Shown here piece after piece: positions 50,359-59,336 of a stretch of DNA of 64,000 bases. The stretch comes from SZUA-36 sp963753105 (lineage in GTDB: Bacteria > Pseudomonadota > Gammaproteobacteria > Xanthomonadales > SZUA-36): NCBI GenBank assembly GCA_963753105.1, contig CAVWBD010000001.1:1116001-1180000 (forward strand), written 5' to 3'. The stretch's first letter is position 1. Every line of letters begins with the position of its first letter. The notes beneath the pieces are model-generated. The model made no database searches. It was not told where the DNA came from and was given only the letters and a program-made list of their open reading frames with translations. Position numbers and translations under genes: made by a program.

Positions 50359-52044
50359 TTATAGACCGAGTACTTCCTTGCCCTGCTGGTAAACGATATC
50401 AACCGGTATGTTGATAGCGGTCAGGCGGTTCAGGTCAGCCTGGAGTTGTGGGCTGACATTACCCATCCCGGCGACAAATGCCGCGACCGCGTCGTAATCG
50501 CCGTTACCCTGCATGACCAGTAGGTCATTGCCCAGGTTCTTGATGGCCTGCTCGAACTCGGTGACATTGACACTGTACTGCCCGGTTTCCGGGTCGCGAG
50601 AGAATGCGCCGGCATCAGAAAAATAGTTGAAACGGATCATGTTGGCGCGGCCGTGTGCGCTGCTGGCACCAAAACGCACCGAGCGGAAAATGCCGGCCAG
50701 GAAGGTGACGTAGTTGTCCATCAGTTCACCCTCGGTGATTTCGCCCATCTCGCGCAGCTTCTGGACCATGTACAGGCCGAGGATGTCCGCCTTGCCCTCT
50801 TCGAGTGCCGAGGCGTGTTCCTTCAAGGCCTGGCGCACCGTGCCGGAACCGTCCAGCGTGGTCTTGATACCGAGGCCATGGGCGACCTCGTGGAACATGG
50901 TGTTACCGAAAAACGCATCAAAGGTGATGTGCTGGCGCTGGTCCTCTGCGATCAACTCATCTGCGATCGGCATCAGGATCTGGTTGAACTTGGCCAGCAT
51001 GGAGTTCTTGATCTGCAACCTGCGTGCGCCCTTGGCCATTTGCACTTCCTCGTCATTGGGCAGGTTGATGGCGATGGTCTTGGAGCCGGAATTGCAGTCA
51101 CCCGCGCAAAAGGCCAGGTCATAGGCGTTCAGGTCAGCGTCAGAACCCGGCATCTCGGCCTTGTAGGCCTCGTCTACGGGCAAACCCTGTTGCAGTTGCG
51201 GCATGTACTTGGCAAACCGTGCCAGGCGTTCACTCCAGGCCTGGTCCTTGATCAGAACGAAAGTCTCAAACGCCGCGCGGTAGCCGAACAACGCGTCCTG
51301 GTAGGTTTCAATGGGTCCGATGACCAGCTCGATCGGGTTATTTTTCATGTCCATCCAGGCCATGTCGGAAGCCTGGTAGTCGTCGGTCTTCAGCGCTTCG
51401 GCGCGTATTTTCAGATAGGCCGCAAATTCCGGGTCTTCGGCCAGTTCCGAGGCCTGTATCAGCAAGTCGGAGATCTGGGCAATCTGGGTTTCGAATGCCA
51501 CGGAATAGGGCACCAATTCCAGGCCGCCGTTGCTATCCCGCTTCACGATCGAATACAGGCCATCCTTGCCATCCTGTTGCCATGCTTCAAATTCTTCCTT
51601 GCTCATGTCCTCCGGGTAAAAACGTGCACCGGGTGGGCGTGGTCCGAAGCTTTCGATAAACGGCTGGTCGGCCGCCAGGCGGTCCCACGGGCCGTAGTTG
51701 TACACGGCAAAGCGCCTGGCCTTGGGGTCTTCGATACTGTCGAGCAGCTCGTCCTTGTCACCCCAGACCTGCTGCCAGAAAATGTCATCGGTGATCTTGC
51801 CCGCCTCGATCAGCAGACCGATCATCTGTCTTTGCCCATCACTGAGATGGCTCAGATCAGTGGTCAGCCGCACGTCGGCGTAGATATCAAAACGGGAAGG
51901 TACTTCGGTTTCAGCCGTGGCCGGACCGGCGGTGCTGAGCGGTGCCTGTTCGCCAGCTTCAGCGGCTGTGGTTTGCGTGTCTTTTTCACAGGCCGAAAGC
52001 ATGCCTGCCAACAGGAATGCAGTGATAATAAGCTTGGTTTTCAT
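50359..52044 (-). CDS. M49-like (dipeptidyl-peptidase III family) metallopeptidase lipoprotein
   Basis: A 561-residue lipoprotein: MKTKLIITAFLLAGMLSAC with the lipobox Cys at 19. The zinc site lies near residue 390, FHEVAHGLGIKTTL, followed by EHASALEEGKADILGLYMV. This HExxHG plus EExKAD arrangement is that of the DPP III-like domain of plant Nudix hydrolase 3, a variant of the classical HExxGH/EECRAE. It may cleave peptides in the periplasm or at the outer membrane; no substrate is known. The start is set at 52044, since a longer frame upstream only translates the 41-bp tandem repeats. It lies 5 nt before proB on the same strand. Confidence 0.85.
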   Translation of the reverse strand: MKTKLIITAFLLAGMLSACEKDTQTTAAEAGEQAPLSTAGPATAETEVPSRFDIYADVRLTTDLSHLSDGQRQMIGLLIEAGKITDDIFWQQVWGDKDELLDSIEDPKARRFAVYNYGPWDRLAADQPFIESFGPRPPGARFYPEDMSKEEFEAWQQDGKDGLYSIVKRDSNGGLELVPYSVAFETQIAQISDLLIQASELAEDPEFAAYLKIRAEALKTDDYQASDMAWMDMKNNPIELVIGPIETYQDALFGYRAAFETFVLIKDQAWSERLARFAKYMPQLQQGLPVDEAYKAEMPGSDADLNAYDLAFCAGDCNSGSKTIAINLPNDEEVQMAKGARRLQIKNSMLAKFNQILMPIADELIAEDQRQHITFDAFFGNTMFHEVAHGLGIKTTLDGSGTVRQALKEHASALEEGKADILGLYMVQKLREMGEITEGELMDNYVTFLAGIFRSVRFGASSAHGRANMIRFNYFSDAGAFSRDPETGQYSVNVTEFEQAIKNLGNDLLVMQGNGDYDAVAAFVAGMGNVSPQLQADLNRLTAINIPVDIVYQQGKEVLGL

Positions 52045-52508
52045 GGATGCATCTTTCCGTTTGGAAATGGGGCCAACACTATACCAAACTGTAGGCTGAA
52101 AAAGGTGTGATTGAACCGACATGGACGCACCTTGTAGGAGGGACGGCGTGATTGAACCGACATGGACGCACCTTGTAGGAGGGAAGGCGTGATTGAACCG
52201 ACATGGACGCACCTTGTAGGAGGGAAGGCGTGATTGAACCGACATGGACGCACCTTGTAGGAGGGAAGGCGTGATTGAACCGACATGAACGCACCTTGTA
52301 GGAGGGACCGGCTCTGCCGGTCGCGATTATGTTCATCGCGGCGAGACGTCGCTCCCACAAGACGCCGCGATTGATTGCAAGCTAGCCATTGACCTTGGCC
52401 GCTTTGAACCTTACCTATTAGTTGTCCGGCAATAGCTGGATGCCTTATCAGCGTTTATAATTGCCAGCCCCGTGCTTGCCACCGGGTTGAGAGACAGGAG
52501 ATTGATCA
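52045..52508. other. Divergent spacer with tandem and REP-like repeats
   Basis: 464 nt between the peptidase and fmdB. It holds the 41-bp tandem repeat (52107-52311), then a REP-like copy at about 52300-52360 (ggaccggctctgccggtcgc, gattatgttca) shared with 45.45 kb, then about 140 nt with no recognised feature except the fmdB ribosome-binding site (gacaggag). Confidence 0.6.
52107..52311. repeat. Five tandem copies of a 41-bp repeat
   Basis: The units start at 52107, 52148, 52189, 52230 and 52271. Each begins gtgattgaaccgacatggac and continues gcaccttgtaggagggaagg plus c. Units 2-4 look identical; the first and last carry small changes, and the last runs into a REP-like palindrome (tgtaggagggaccggc). 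There are no spacers, so it is not a CRISPR. It lies 60 nt upstream of the peptidase start. Confidence 0.93.
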
Positions 52509-52844
52509 GTGCCGATCTACGAATACCGTTGCGAGTCGTGCTCGTTTGAATTGGAAAAGCTGCAAAAAATCAGTGAAGCGATGCTGGTTGACTGCCCACA
52601 GTGTGAGCAGCCCGCATTGAAACGACTGATTTCCGCTGCTGCTTTCCGCTTGAAGGGCAGTGGCTGGTACGAAACGGACTTCAAGAAAGACAATAAGCGT
52701 AACCTGGCGGATGCATCCGGCAAGGATAGCGCAAGCAAGTCGTCCAGCACAGAAAACGATGGTAAAACCGGGTCTGCAGCTGCCACCAATGGTGCCGGCA
52801 AGTCTGAGACAAAACCTGTAGCCAAGCCCACAGCAACCCCCTGA
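52509..52844 (+). CDS. FmdB-family zinc-ribbon protein
   Basis: A 111-residue protein: MPIYEYRCESC with Cys8/Cys11 and DCPQCEQ with Cys29/Cys32, a rubredoxin-like zinc ribbon. FRLKGSGWYETDFKKDNKRN follows, then a Ser/Lys/Ala-rich disordered tail from about 72. The family is widespread and lies next to aspS in many proteobacteria; its function is not established. GTG start at 52509 after a GACAGGAG box. The aspS start follows 15 nt after the stop. Confidence 0.92.
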   Translation: MPIYEYRCESCSFELEKLQKISEAMLVDCPQCEQPALKRLISAAAFRLKGSGWYETDFKKDNKRNLADASGKDSASKSSSTENDGKTGSAAATNGAGKSETKPVAKPTATP

Positions 52845-52859
52845 ACAAGGAACCAGATC

Positions 52860-54626
52860 ATGCGCAGCCATTTATGCGGTGAAGTCAACGAAACCCTGGA
52901 TGGACAGTCCGTCACGCTATGTGGCTGGGTGGATCGCCGCCGCGACCTCGGGGGCTTGATATTTCTCAGCCTGAGGGACCACGCCGGCATTATCCAGGTT
53001 GTCATCGAGCCTGACAGCGCGGCATTTGCCGGGGCGGAGCGTCTGCGCAATGAGTACTGCGTACGATTGGCTGGCACCGTTCGCATGCGGCCTGAGAGCC
53101 AGTGGAACGAATCCATGGCCACCGGCAAGGTCGAACTGGTCGCCGATACGGTCGAGTTGTTAAACGCTTCGGCGCCGATTCCCCTGCTGATGACCGATGA
53201 GGATGGCGAAGAGGTCCGCTTGCGTTACCGATACCTGGACCTGCGCCGCTCGCGTATGCAGCGCAATATGCGGATCCGCGCCAAGCTCAACCAGGCCATC
53301 CACAAGCACCTGGATAGCAATGGCTTTTCAGAATTCGAAACCCCTATCCTGACCAAGGCAACACCCGAGGGTGCGCGCGATTACCTGGTTCCGAGCCGGG
53401 TGCACGCGGGGCAGTTCTTTGCCCTGCCGCAATCTCCGCAGTTGTTCAAGCAGCTGTTGATGATGGCCGGCATGGACCGTTACTACCAGATCGCACGTTG
53501 TTTCCGTGACGAGGACCTGCGTGCCGACCGTCAACCGGAGTTTACCCAGTTGGACATGGAGTTGTCATTCGTGGACGAGGCCGGTGTGCAAGCCGCTGCC
53601 GAGGGGCTGGTCCGGGCGGTATTCAGGGATGTGCTGGACGTGGAACTGCCGGACCCATTCCCACGCATGAACTGGAAAGACGCGATGGAAACGTATGGTT
53701 CCGACAAACCGGATCTGCGTTACCCGATGCGCCTGCACAGCGTGGATGATTACGTCAAGCACCTCGAGTTCCGGGTGTTCTCCGGGCCAGCCAATGCTGA
53801 TGGACAACGGGTCGCGGCACTGAGGGTGCCGGGTGGTGCCCAGTTTTCACGCAAACAGATCGATGAATATACGGCCTACGTAAAACGCTACGGCGCCGGG
53901 GGGCTGGCATGGATCAAGGTCAACGAAGCGGAGGCCGGTATCGCGGGTCTGCAGTCACCGGTGGCCAAGTTCCTCGACGACGAGGCGTGGAACGGTATCG
54001 CCGCACAAACCGGTGTCGAGAGCGGCGACTTACTGTTTTTCGGCAGCGGCGACTGGCTGGAAACCAGCAACTTCATGGGTCAATTGCTGGTCCGTTGCGG
54101 CGCCGACCTGGAGTTGGCCGTCGAGGGCTGGCAGCCCCTGTGGGTTACCGATTTCCCGATGTTCGAATGGGACGAGGACAGCGGACGCTACATGGCCATG
54201 CACCACCCGTTCACCGCACCGCACACGGATTCAGCCGAGGCACTGAAGGACGACCCGGCTGGTGCCCTGTCCAAAGGTTATGACATGGTACTCAACGGCG
54301 CCGAAATCGGTGGTGGTTCGGTGCGTATCCACAAGCCCGAAATGCAGCAGGCGGTGTTCCAGTTGTTGGGTATCAGCGAAGAAGAAGCACAGGCCAAGTT
54401 CGGCTTCCTGCTCGAGGCCTTGAAGTATGGTTGTCCGCCCCACGGCGGTATTGCCTTTGGACTCGACCGCGTTGCCGCGCTGATGGCCGATGAACCATCG
54501 ATCCGTGACGTGATCGCGTTCCCCAAGACGACCACGGCACAGTGTCCATTGACCGATGCACCATCTTCCATTTCAGACAAGCAGTTGGAAGAACTGCATA
54601 TTGGTGTCGTCATCAAGCCTGAATGA
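52860..54626 (+). CDS. aspS: Aspartyl-tRNA synthetase
   Basis: Class IIb synthetase of 588 residues, the bacterial length. The OB-fold anticodon domain (VTLCGWVDRRRDLGGLIFLS) is followed by motif 2 (YQIARCFRDEDLRADRQPEF), the bacterial GAD insertion between about 290 and 420, and motif 3 (GGIAFGLDRVAALM). It attaches Asp to tRNA-Asp, and possibly to tRNA-Asn if the organism uses the indirect Asn route; that cannot be told from this gene with certainty. It heads a chain of tightly packed genes and overlaps rarD by 4 nt. Confidence 0.98.
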   Translation: MRSHLCGEVNETLDGQSVTLCGWVDRRRDLGGLIFLSLRDHAGIIQVVIEPDSAAFAGAERLRNEYCVRLAGTVRMRPESQWNESMATGKVELVADTVELLNASAPIPLLMTDEDGEEVRLRYRYLDLRRSRMQRNMRIRAKLNQAIHKHLDSNGFSEFETPILTKATPEGARDYLVPSRVHAGQFFALPQSPQLFKQLLMMAGMDRYYQIARCFRDEDLRADRQPEFTQLDMELSFVDEAGVQAAAEGLVRAVFRDVLDVELPDPFPRMNWKDAMETYGSDKPDLRYPMRLHSVDDYVKHLEFRVFSGPANADGQRVAALRVPGGAQFSRKQIDEYTAYVKRYGAGGLAWIKVNEAEAGIAGLQSPVAKFLDDEAWNGIAAQTGVESGDLLFFGSGDWLETSNFMGQLLVRCGADLELAVEGWQPLWVTDFPMFEWDEDSGRYMAMHHPFTAPHTDSAEALKDDPAGALSKGYDMVLNGAEIGGGSVRIHKPEMQQAVFQLLGISEEEAQAKFGFLLEALKYGCPPHGGIAFGLDRVAALMADEPSIRDVIAFPKTTTAQCPLTDAPSSISDKQLEELHIGVVIKPE

Positions 54627-55546
54627 CGCAAACGACCGAACAGGGGCTGGACCGCGGTGGCATTGCCGCCGCGCTGGCCGCTTTCATCTTCTGGGGCCTG
54701 GTGCCCATTTACTACAAGGGCCTGCAAACGGTTGGCGCCTGGGAAGTGCTGGCGCACCGGGTCATCTGGTCGGTCCCAGTATTGCTGGTCTTTCTGGCCA
54801 TACGTGACGGCGGAAAAACCTGGCAACGGTTGCGTCTACCGCCAAGCAGTATTGCCTGGCTAATGCTGTCCGGCCTGGTGCTGGCCCTGAACTGGCTGGT
54901 GTTTGTCTGGGCGGTGGCCAATGACCGGGTGCTCGATACCAGCCTGGGTTATTTCGGCACACCGCTGGTCAATGTGTTCCTCGGTTTTCTGATACTCAAG
55001 GAAAGGCTGACCCGCTACCAGGTCATCGCGGTTACGGTGGCGGCTGCGGGTACGGTTTACCTGGCGTGGTTCCTGGGCAAACCACCCTGGATCGCCATGA
55101 CACTGGCCGTTTCCTTCGGTACCTACGGTTTGCTGCGTAAACGCCTGGACGTGGGGCCAATGCTGGGCCTGTTGTGGGAGACGATGCTGATTTTCCTGCC
55201 GGCGCTGGGCTACCTGTTCTGGTTGGCATCACATTCGACACAGAATTTCCTGCAGGGATCGATGAACATTGACCTGCTGCTGGTGGGCTCCAGCCTGGTG
55301 ACGGTTTTGCCGTTGATCTGGTTCAACATGGCAGCCAAGAAACTGCCCTTGAGTATTCTCGGTTTTTTCCAGTACATCGCGCCCAGCATGAGTTTTCTGC
55401 TGGCGGTCTTTCTCTACGACGAACGCTTCACGCAGGGCCACGCGGTGGCATTTATCTGTATCTGGCTGGCGCTGGTGCTGGTTTCCATCGAACCATTCAG
55501 ACGGGCACGACGCCGATTGCGCGCGAGCAGGCAGGGTGAAATATGA
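54623..55546 (+). CDS. rarD: RarD-type EamA-family transporter
   Basis: A 307-residue inner-membrane protein with ten predicted segments in two EamA repeats. The RarD signature is AALAAFIFWGLVPIYYKGLQ near the N-terminus, with HRVIWSVPVLLVFLAIRDG and the second-half text FFQYIAPSMSFLLAVFLYDE. It belongs to the drug/metabolite transporter superfamily; RarD (chloramphenicol-sensitive protein) substrates are not settled. It overlaps aspS and the hydrolase gene by 4 nt each. Confidence 0.92.
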   Translation: MTQTTEQGLDRGGIAAALAAFIFWGLVPIYYKGLQTVGAWEVLAHRVIWSVPVLLVFLAIRDGGKTWQRLRLPPSSIAWLMLSGLVLALNWLVFVWAVANDRVLDTSLGYFGTPLVNVFLGFLILKERLTRYQVIAVTVAAAGTVYLAWFLGKPPWIAMTLAVSFGTYGLLRKRLDVGPMLGLLWETMLIFLPALGYLFWLASHSTQNFLQGSMNIDLLLVGSSLVTVLPLIWFNMAAKKLPLSILGFFQYIAPSMSFLLAVFLYDERFTQGHAVAFICIWLALVLVSIEPFRRARRRLRASRQGEI

Positions 55547-56178
55547 AATCCACCACGCGTATTGTCCTGGTGCACGGGCTGTGGAACCGTGGCTGGTTCA
55601 TGACCGTCATGGCCCGGCGTTTGCGCGCCAAGGGACACAAGGTGGAGGTGTTCAGCTACCCGACGCGCAGTGATTGCCTTGACGGCCACGCCGATGCCCT
55701 GCATGCGTTTCTCGGTGAAATGGATGCGGATGAACTGCACCTGGTGGGTTACTCGATGGGCGGGCTGGTGATTCTGAACCTGTTGAGCCGTTACGATGAC
55801 CTGCCACCTGGCCGCGTGGTGCTTATGGGCACGCCTGTCAAAGGCAGCAGGGTGGTCAGGCGGCTTGAAAAACTGCCCGGTCAAAAACTGTTGTTCGGCA
55901 AGGCCCGCGATAACCTGTTGCAGGGTTATGAGCACACACCACGGATGCATGAAACCGGCATGATCCGCGGCACCCGGGCGCTCGGGCTGGGCCAGGTTGC
56001 GGGGTCGCATGGTGAACCGAATGACGGCACTGTTGCGGTCAGCGAAACCGAGCTCGAAGGCCTGACCGACGCGGTAGAGATGGACGTGACGCACTCGGAA
56101 ATGCTGGTATCGATCGGGGTGGTCGAGCAGGTTGAGCATTTCTTGTTGCATGGGGAGTTTGACCCGGCCACGCTCTGA
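55543..56178 (+). CDS. Alpha/beta-hydrolase (lipase/PGAP1-like)
   Basis: A 211-residue hydrolase. The oxyanion segment VLVHGLWNRGWFM starts the fold. The nucleophile elbow is GYSMGG (Ser71), the acid lies near EPNDGTVAVSETE, and the catalytic His is in VTHSEML. The small size and VxHGLW motif match a group of bacterial lipase-like proteins found next to aspS/yebC. No signal peptide is seen, so it is probably cytoplasmic. Substrate unknown. Confidence 0.83.
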   Translation: MKSTTRIVLVHGLWNRGWFMTVMARRLRAKGHKVEVFSYPTRSDCLDGHADALHAFLGEMDADELHLVGYSMGGLVILNLLSRYDDLPPGRVVLMGTPVKGSRVVRRLEKLPGQKLLFGKARDNLLQGYEHTPRMHETGMIRGTRALGLGQVAGSHGEPNDGTVAVSETELEGLTDAVEMDVTHSEMLVSIGVVEQVEHFLLHGEFDPATL

Positions 56179-56299
56179 GGCCCAGTTCCTTTCTGCGTCC
56201 GACCCGGTCGCGCGGTGCAGTCTAATGCCCTTTTTCGCCCCCGGAATGGCAGGGTTTCGTGATAAAATTCCGGTAATTCCAATCCAAGGTACATGCTTT

Positions 56300-57040
56300 A
56301 TGGCAGGTCATTCCAAGTGGGCGAATATTCAACATCGCAAAAAGGCGGTTGATGCCAAGCGTGGTAAGATATTCACTCAAATCAACAGGGTACTATCGGT
56401 TGCAGCACGCGAAGGTGGCGGTGATCCGGATACCAATCCGGCATTACGGCTCGCCATTGAAAAAGCCAATGCGGCTAACATGCCCAAGGACAACATTGAG
56501 CGGGCGATCAAGAAAGCGACCGGCGATCTCGATGGTGTTACTTACGAAGAACTCAAATACGAGGGTTACGCACCTGGCGGCGTAGCGGTCATGGTGGATT
56601 GCCTGACCGACAACCGCAACCGCACCGTTGCCGAAGTGCGCCATGCATTCACCAAGTACGGTGGCAACCTCGGCACCGATGGCTCGGTGGCCTATTTGTT
56701 CTCCAAGGTCGGCGTGCTGAATTTTGCCCCCGGCACATCCGAGGACGAGGTCATGGAAGTGGCTCTGGATGCCGGTGCCGATGACGTGGTGATGGCGGAC
56801 GACGACTCCATCGAGGTCATCACGACCCCCGAGGTTTACGCCGATGTCAAGCAGGCGATGAAAAAGGCCGATCTTGCGCCGGAGAATTCCGAGATTACCC
56901 AACGGGCCAGTGTAGAAGTGGAACTGGATGTCGAAACCGGTGAAAAGGTGCTGCGCTTCCTGGACGCGCTCGAAGACCTGGACGATACACAGGACGTTTT
57001 CTCGAACGCACAAATTCCGGACGAGGCGTACGACAACTGA
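56300..57040 (+). CDS. yebC: YebC/PmpR-family transcription or translation regulator
   Basis: A 246-residue protein of the YebC/TACO1 family: MAGHSKWANIQHRKKAVDAK, then DTNPALRLAIEKANAANMPK, then YEGYAPGGVAVMVDCLTDNR, and the C-terminal domain AEVRHAFTKYGGNLGTDGSV. Members have been described as DNA-binding regulators and, more recently, as ribosome-associated factors that ease translation of proline stretches. It lies just before ruvC as in Pseudomonas and E. coli. The ATG at 56300 is chosen because MAGHSKW is the invariant family start. Confidence 0.97.
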   Translation: MAGHSKWANIQHRKKAVDAKRGKIFTQINRVLSVAAREGGGDPDTNPALRLAIEKANAANMPKDNIERAIKKATGDLDGVTYEELKYEGYAPGGVAVMVDCLTDNRNRTVAEVRHAFTKYGGNLGTDGSVAYLFSKVGVLNFAPGTSEDEVMEVALDAGADDVVMADDDSIEVITTPEVYADVKQAMKKADLAPENSEITQRASVEVELDVETGEKVLRFLDALEDLDDTQDVFSNAQIPDEAYDN

Positions 57041-57116
57041 ACACGCGCTGCTCAACACCGCCCATAGCTTTCACAACCGGCCTTTCAGCCATTCTGCGTG
57101 GTGAGAGCTGATCAAG

Positions 57117-57623
57117 ATGGAGAAAAACGTACGGATACTTGGTGTTGACCCCGGTTCCAGGATGACCGGCGTCGGTATCATCGAAATTCAAGGTGACCGG
57201 ATCGTACCGGTTCATTTTGGCGCCATCAACGCGGGTACTGGCGAATTTACCGAGCGTCTCGGGCTGATTTTTTCCGGCTTGCGGGACATCATCATGGAAC
57301 ACCACCCGGACCAGGCCGCCATCGAATCGGTTTTTGTTGCGCATAACGCCGCCTCGGCCATCAAGCTGGGCCAGGCACGTGGCGCCGCAGTGTGCGCGGC
57401 GATTTCCTGCGACATACCGGTGGCGGATTACAGCCCACGTTCTGTCAAGCAGGCCATCGTGGGCAAGGGCAACGCGGACAAGACACAGGTCCAGCACATG
57501 GTTGGCATATTGCTGGGTATCCGTGAGCCGATCCAGAATGATGCAGCCGATGCCCTGGCCGTGGCATTGTGTCACCAGCACACATCACATACATTGTCAC
57601 GTATGGCAATGATGCGGGGATAG
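57117..57623 (+). CDS. ruvC: Holliday junction endonuclease RuvC
   Basis: A 168-residue RNase-H-fold resolvase. Catalytic acids are seen at Asp11 (LGVDPGS), Glu70 (AIESVF) and the C-terminal pair in NDAADALAVAL. Works as a dimer with RuvAB at recombination junctions. It starts 76 nt after yebC and ends 4 nt before ruvA. Confidence 0.97.
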   Translation: MEKNVRILGVDPGSRMTGVGIIEIQGDRIVPVHFGAINAGTGEFTERLGLIFSGLRDIIMEHHPDQAAIESVFVAHNAASAIKLGQARGAAVCAAISCDIPVADYSPRSVKQAIVGKGNADKTQVQHMVGILLGIREPIQNDAADALAVALCHQHTSHTLSRMAMMRG

Positions 57624-57627
57624 AGGA

Positions 57628-58233
57628 ATGATTGCACGGTTGTCAGGGATATTACTGGACAAGGATCCACCCACTCTCGTCATTGACGTAAACGGTGTGG
57701 GCTATGAGGTCGAGGCGCCGTTGGGCGTATTTTCCGATCTGCCCGAAAACGGCAATCCGGTGGCGATCCTGATCCACCATCATTTTTCACAGGATAGCCA
57801 GACCCTGTATGGCTTTTCGTCAAAAGGTGAACGCGAACTGTTCCGCAAACTGCTGAAGATCAGCGGCATTGGCGCCAAGGTGGCATTGAACATACTGTCG
57901 GGCGCCAGCGGTGAAGAGCTGGCCCGCTATGTCTCGATGGGTGACGTGGCCTCCCTGACACGTTTACCCGGTATCGGCAAAAAGACTGCGGAGCGCATCA
58001 TCGTGGAATTGCGTGACAAGCTCGATGGTATGACCATTTCCATGGGTGGCGGGCCGGCCACACCAGGCGCCGGCAGTTCCGACCCGGCCACCGAGGCCCG
58101 GGTGGCACTGGCATCTCTCGGTTACAAGCCGGCCGAGGTCAGCCGCATGGTCAGTGCCGTGGCGGAACCCGGCATGGAGGCCGAGGAAATCATACGCAAT
58201 GCCCTGCAAACCCGGATCAGACCCAATGAGTGA
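57628..58233 (+). CDS. ruvA: Holliday junction branch-migration protein RuvA
   Basis: A 201-residue junction-binding tetramer subunit. Domain I has the N-terminal OB fold (MIARLSGILLDKDPPTLVID, VNGVGYEVEAP). Helix-hairpin-helix motifs KISGIGAKVALNIL and RLPGIGKKTAERIIVELRDK follow. Domain III at the C-terminus binds RuvB (AEVSRMVSAVAEPGMEAEEI). Overlaps ruvB by 8 nt. Confidence 0.97.
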   Translation: MIARLSGILLDKDPPTLVIDVNGVGYEVEAPLGVFSDLPENGNPVAILIHHHFSQDSQTLYGFSSKGERELFRKLLKISGIGAKVALNILSGASGEELARYVSMGDVASLTRLPGIGKKTAERIIVELRDKLDGMTISMGGGPATPGAGSSDPATEARVALASLGYKPAEVSRMVSAVAEPGMEAEEIIRNALQTRIRPNE

Positions 58234-59287
58234 TTTTGACACGCAAGCCGAAGACCGGATCGTCACCCCGATGGGTGCACCGTCCGAACGCGCGATGGAA
58301 AACCGCCTGCGGCCAAAGACGCTGGATGAATATATCGGCCAGGAGACCATGCGTGAGAAACTGTCGATTTTCCTCGAGGCGGCCCGCCGCCGCCAGGAAG
58401 CGCTGGACCACGTATTGATATTCGGCCCGCCGGGCCTGGGCAAAACCACCCTGGCGCACGTGATCGCCAACGAGATGGGTGTCAGCCTGCGCCAGACTTC
58501 GGGGCCGGTGCTGGAGCGCGCCGGTGACCTGGCCGCGATACTGACCAACCTGCAACCCGGTGACGTGCTGTTCGTGGACGAGATCCACCGCCTGTCGCCG
58601 GTGGTCGAGGAAATCCTGTACCCGGCGCTGGAGGATTTCCAGATTGACATCATGATCGGGGAAGGCCCGGCCGCGCGTTCGATCAAGTTGGACCTGCCGC
58701 ACTTCACACTGGTTGGTGCGACCACCCGTGCCGGTCTGCTGACTTCGCCTTTACGCGACCGTTTTGGGATCGTCGAGCGTCTTGAGTTTTACAGCCCGCA
58801 GGAATTGCAGCAGATCGTGACACGTTCCGCCGGAATACTGGACATTCCCTGTGATGATGATGGTTCCATGGGTATCGCCAGCCGTGCCCGTGGCACGCCG
58901 CGTATCGCCAACCGCTTGTTGAGACGGGTGCGTGATTTTGCCGAGGTCAAGGGTGACGGCCACATCAACGCGGAAGTCGCTGCCGGCGCCATGGACATGT
59001 TGAAGGTGGATGCCTGTGGATTCGATACGCTGGACCGGCGTTTGCTGCGCCTGATCATAGACAGCTTTGACGGTGGCCCGGTGGGTGTCGACAGCATTGC
59101 CGCAGCCTTGTCAGAAGAGCGCGGAACCGTTGAGGACGTACTCGAGCCATTCCTGATCCAGCAGGGATATATTTCCCGCACGGCGCGGGGACGGATGGTG
59201 ACAGCCAAGGCCTACCTGCACTTCGGTCTGGAGAGGCCAGGCAGTGGCAACAACGGCGGTGATGCCGATCTTTTTACGGGCAAATAA
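58226..59287 (+). CDS. ruvB: Holliday junction branch-migration ATPase RuvB
   Basis: A 353-residue hexameric motor. Walker A is GPPGLGKTT (residues 67-75) and Walker B is VLFVDEIHRLSPVVEE. The ATRAGLLTSPLRDRFGI sensor and arginine-finger region and a C-terminal winged helix (IQQGYISRTARGRMVTAKAY) follow. ATG at 58226 overlaps ruvA and fits the family N-terminus; an earlier in-frame start within ruvA is rejected. Confidence 0.97.
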   Translation: MSDFDTQAEDRIVTPMGAPSERAMENRLRPKTLDEYIGQETMREKLSIFLEAARRRQEALDHVLIFGPPGLGKTTLAHVIANEMGVSLRQTSGPVLERAGDLAAILTNLQPGDVLFVDEIHRLSPVVEEILYPALEDFQIDIMIGEGPAARSIKLDLPHFTLVGATTRAGLLTSPLRDRFGIVERLEFYSPQELQQIVTRSAGILDIPCDDDGSMGIASRARGTPRIANRLLRRVRDFAEVKGDGHINAEVAAGAMDMLKVDACGFDTLDRRLLRLIIDSFDGGPVGVDSIAAALSEERGTVEDVLEPFLIQQGYISRTARGRMVTAKAYLHFGLERPGSGNNGGDADLFTGK

Positions 59288-59336
59288 CCCCATTTCAGTT
59301 ATTTTTACGTTCTAAGGAAGCAATGCAGAACCAAAT

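Noticed and set aside
52045..52245. N-terminal extension of the M49-like peptidase through the tandem repeats
   Set aside because: The repeat is 41 bp, not a multiple of three, so the extension reads it in changing phases; the lipoprotein signal starts at 52044.
52107..52311. Regular repeats that could suggest a CRISPR array
   Set aside because: The 41-bp units are contiguous with no unique spacers, and no cas genes are nearby; it is a plain tandem repeat.
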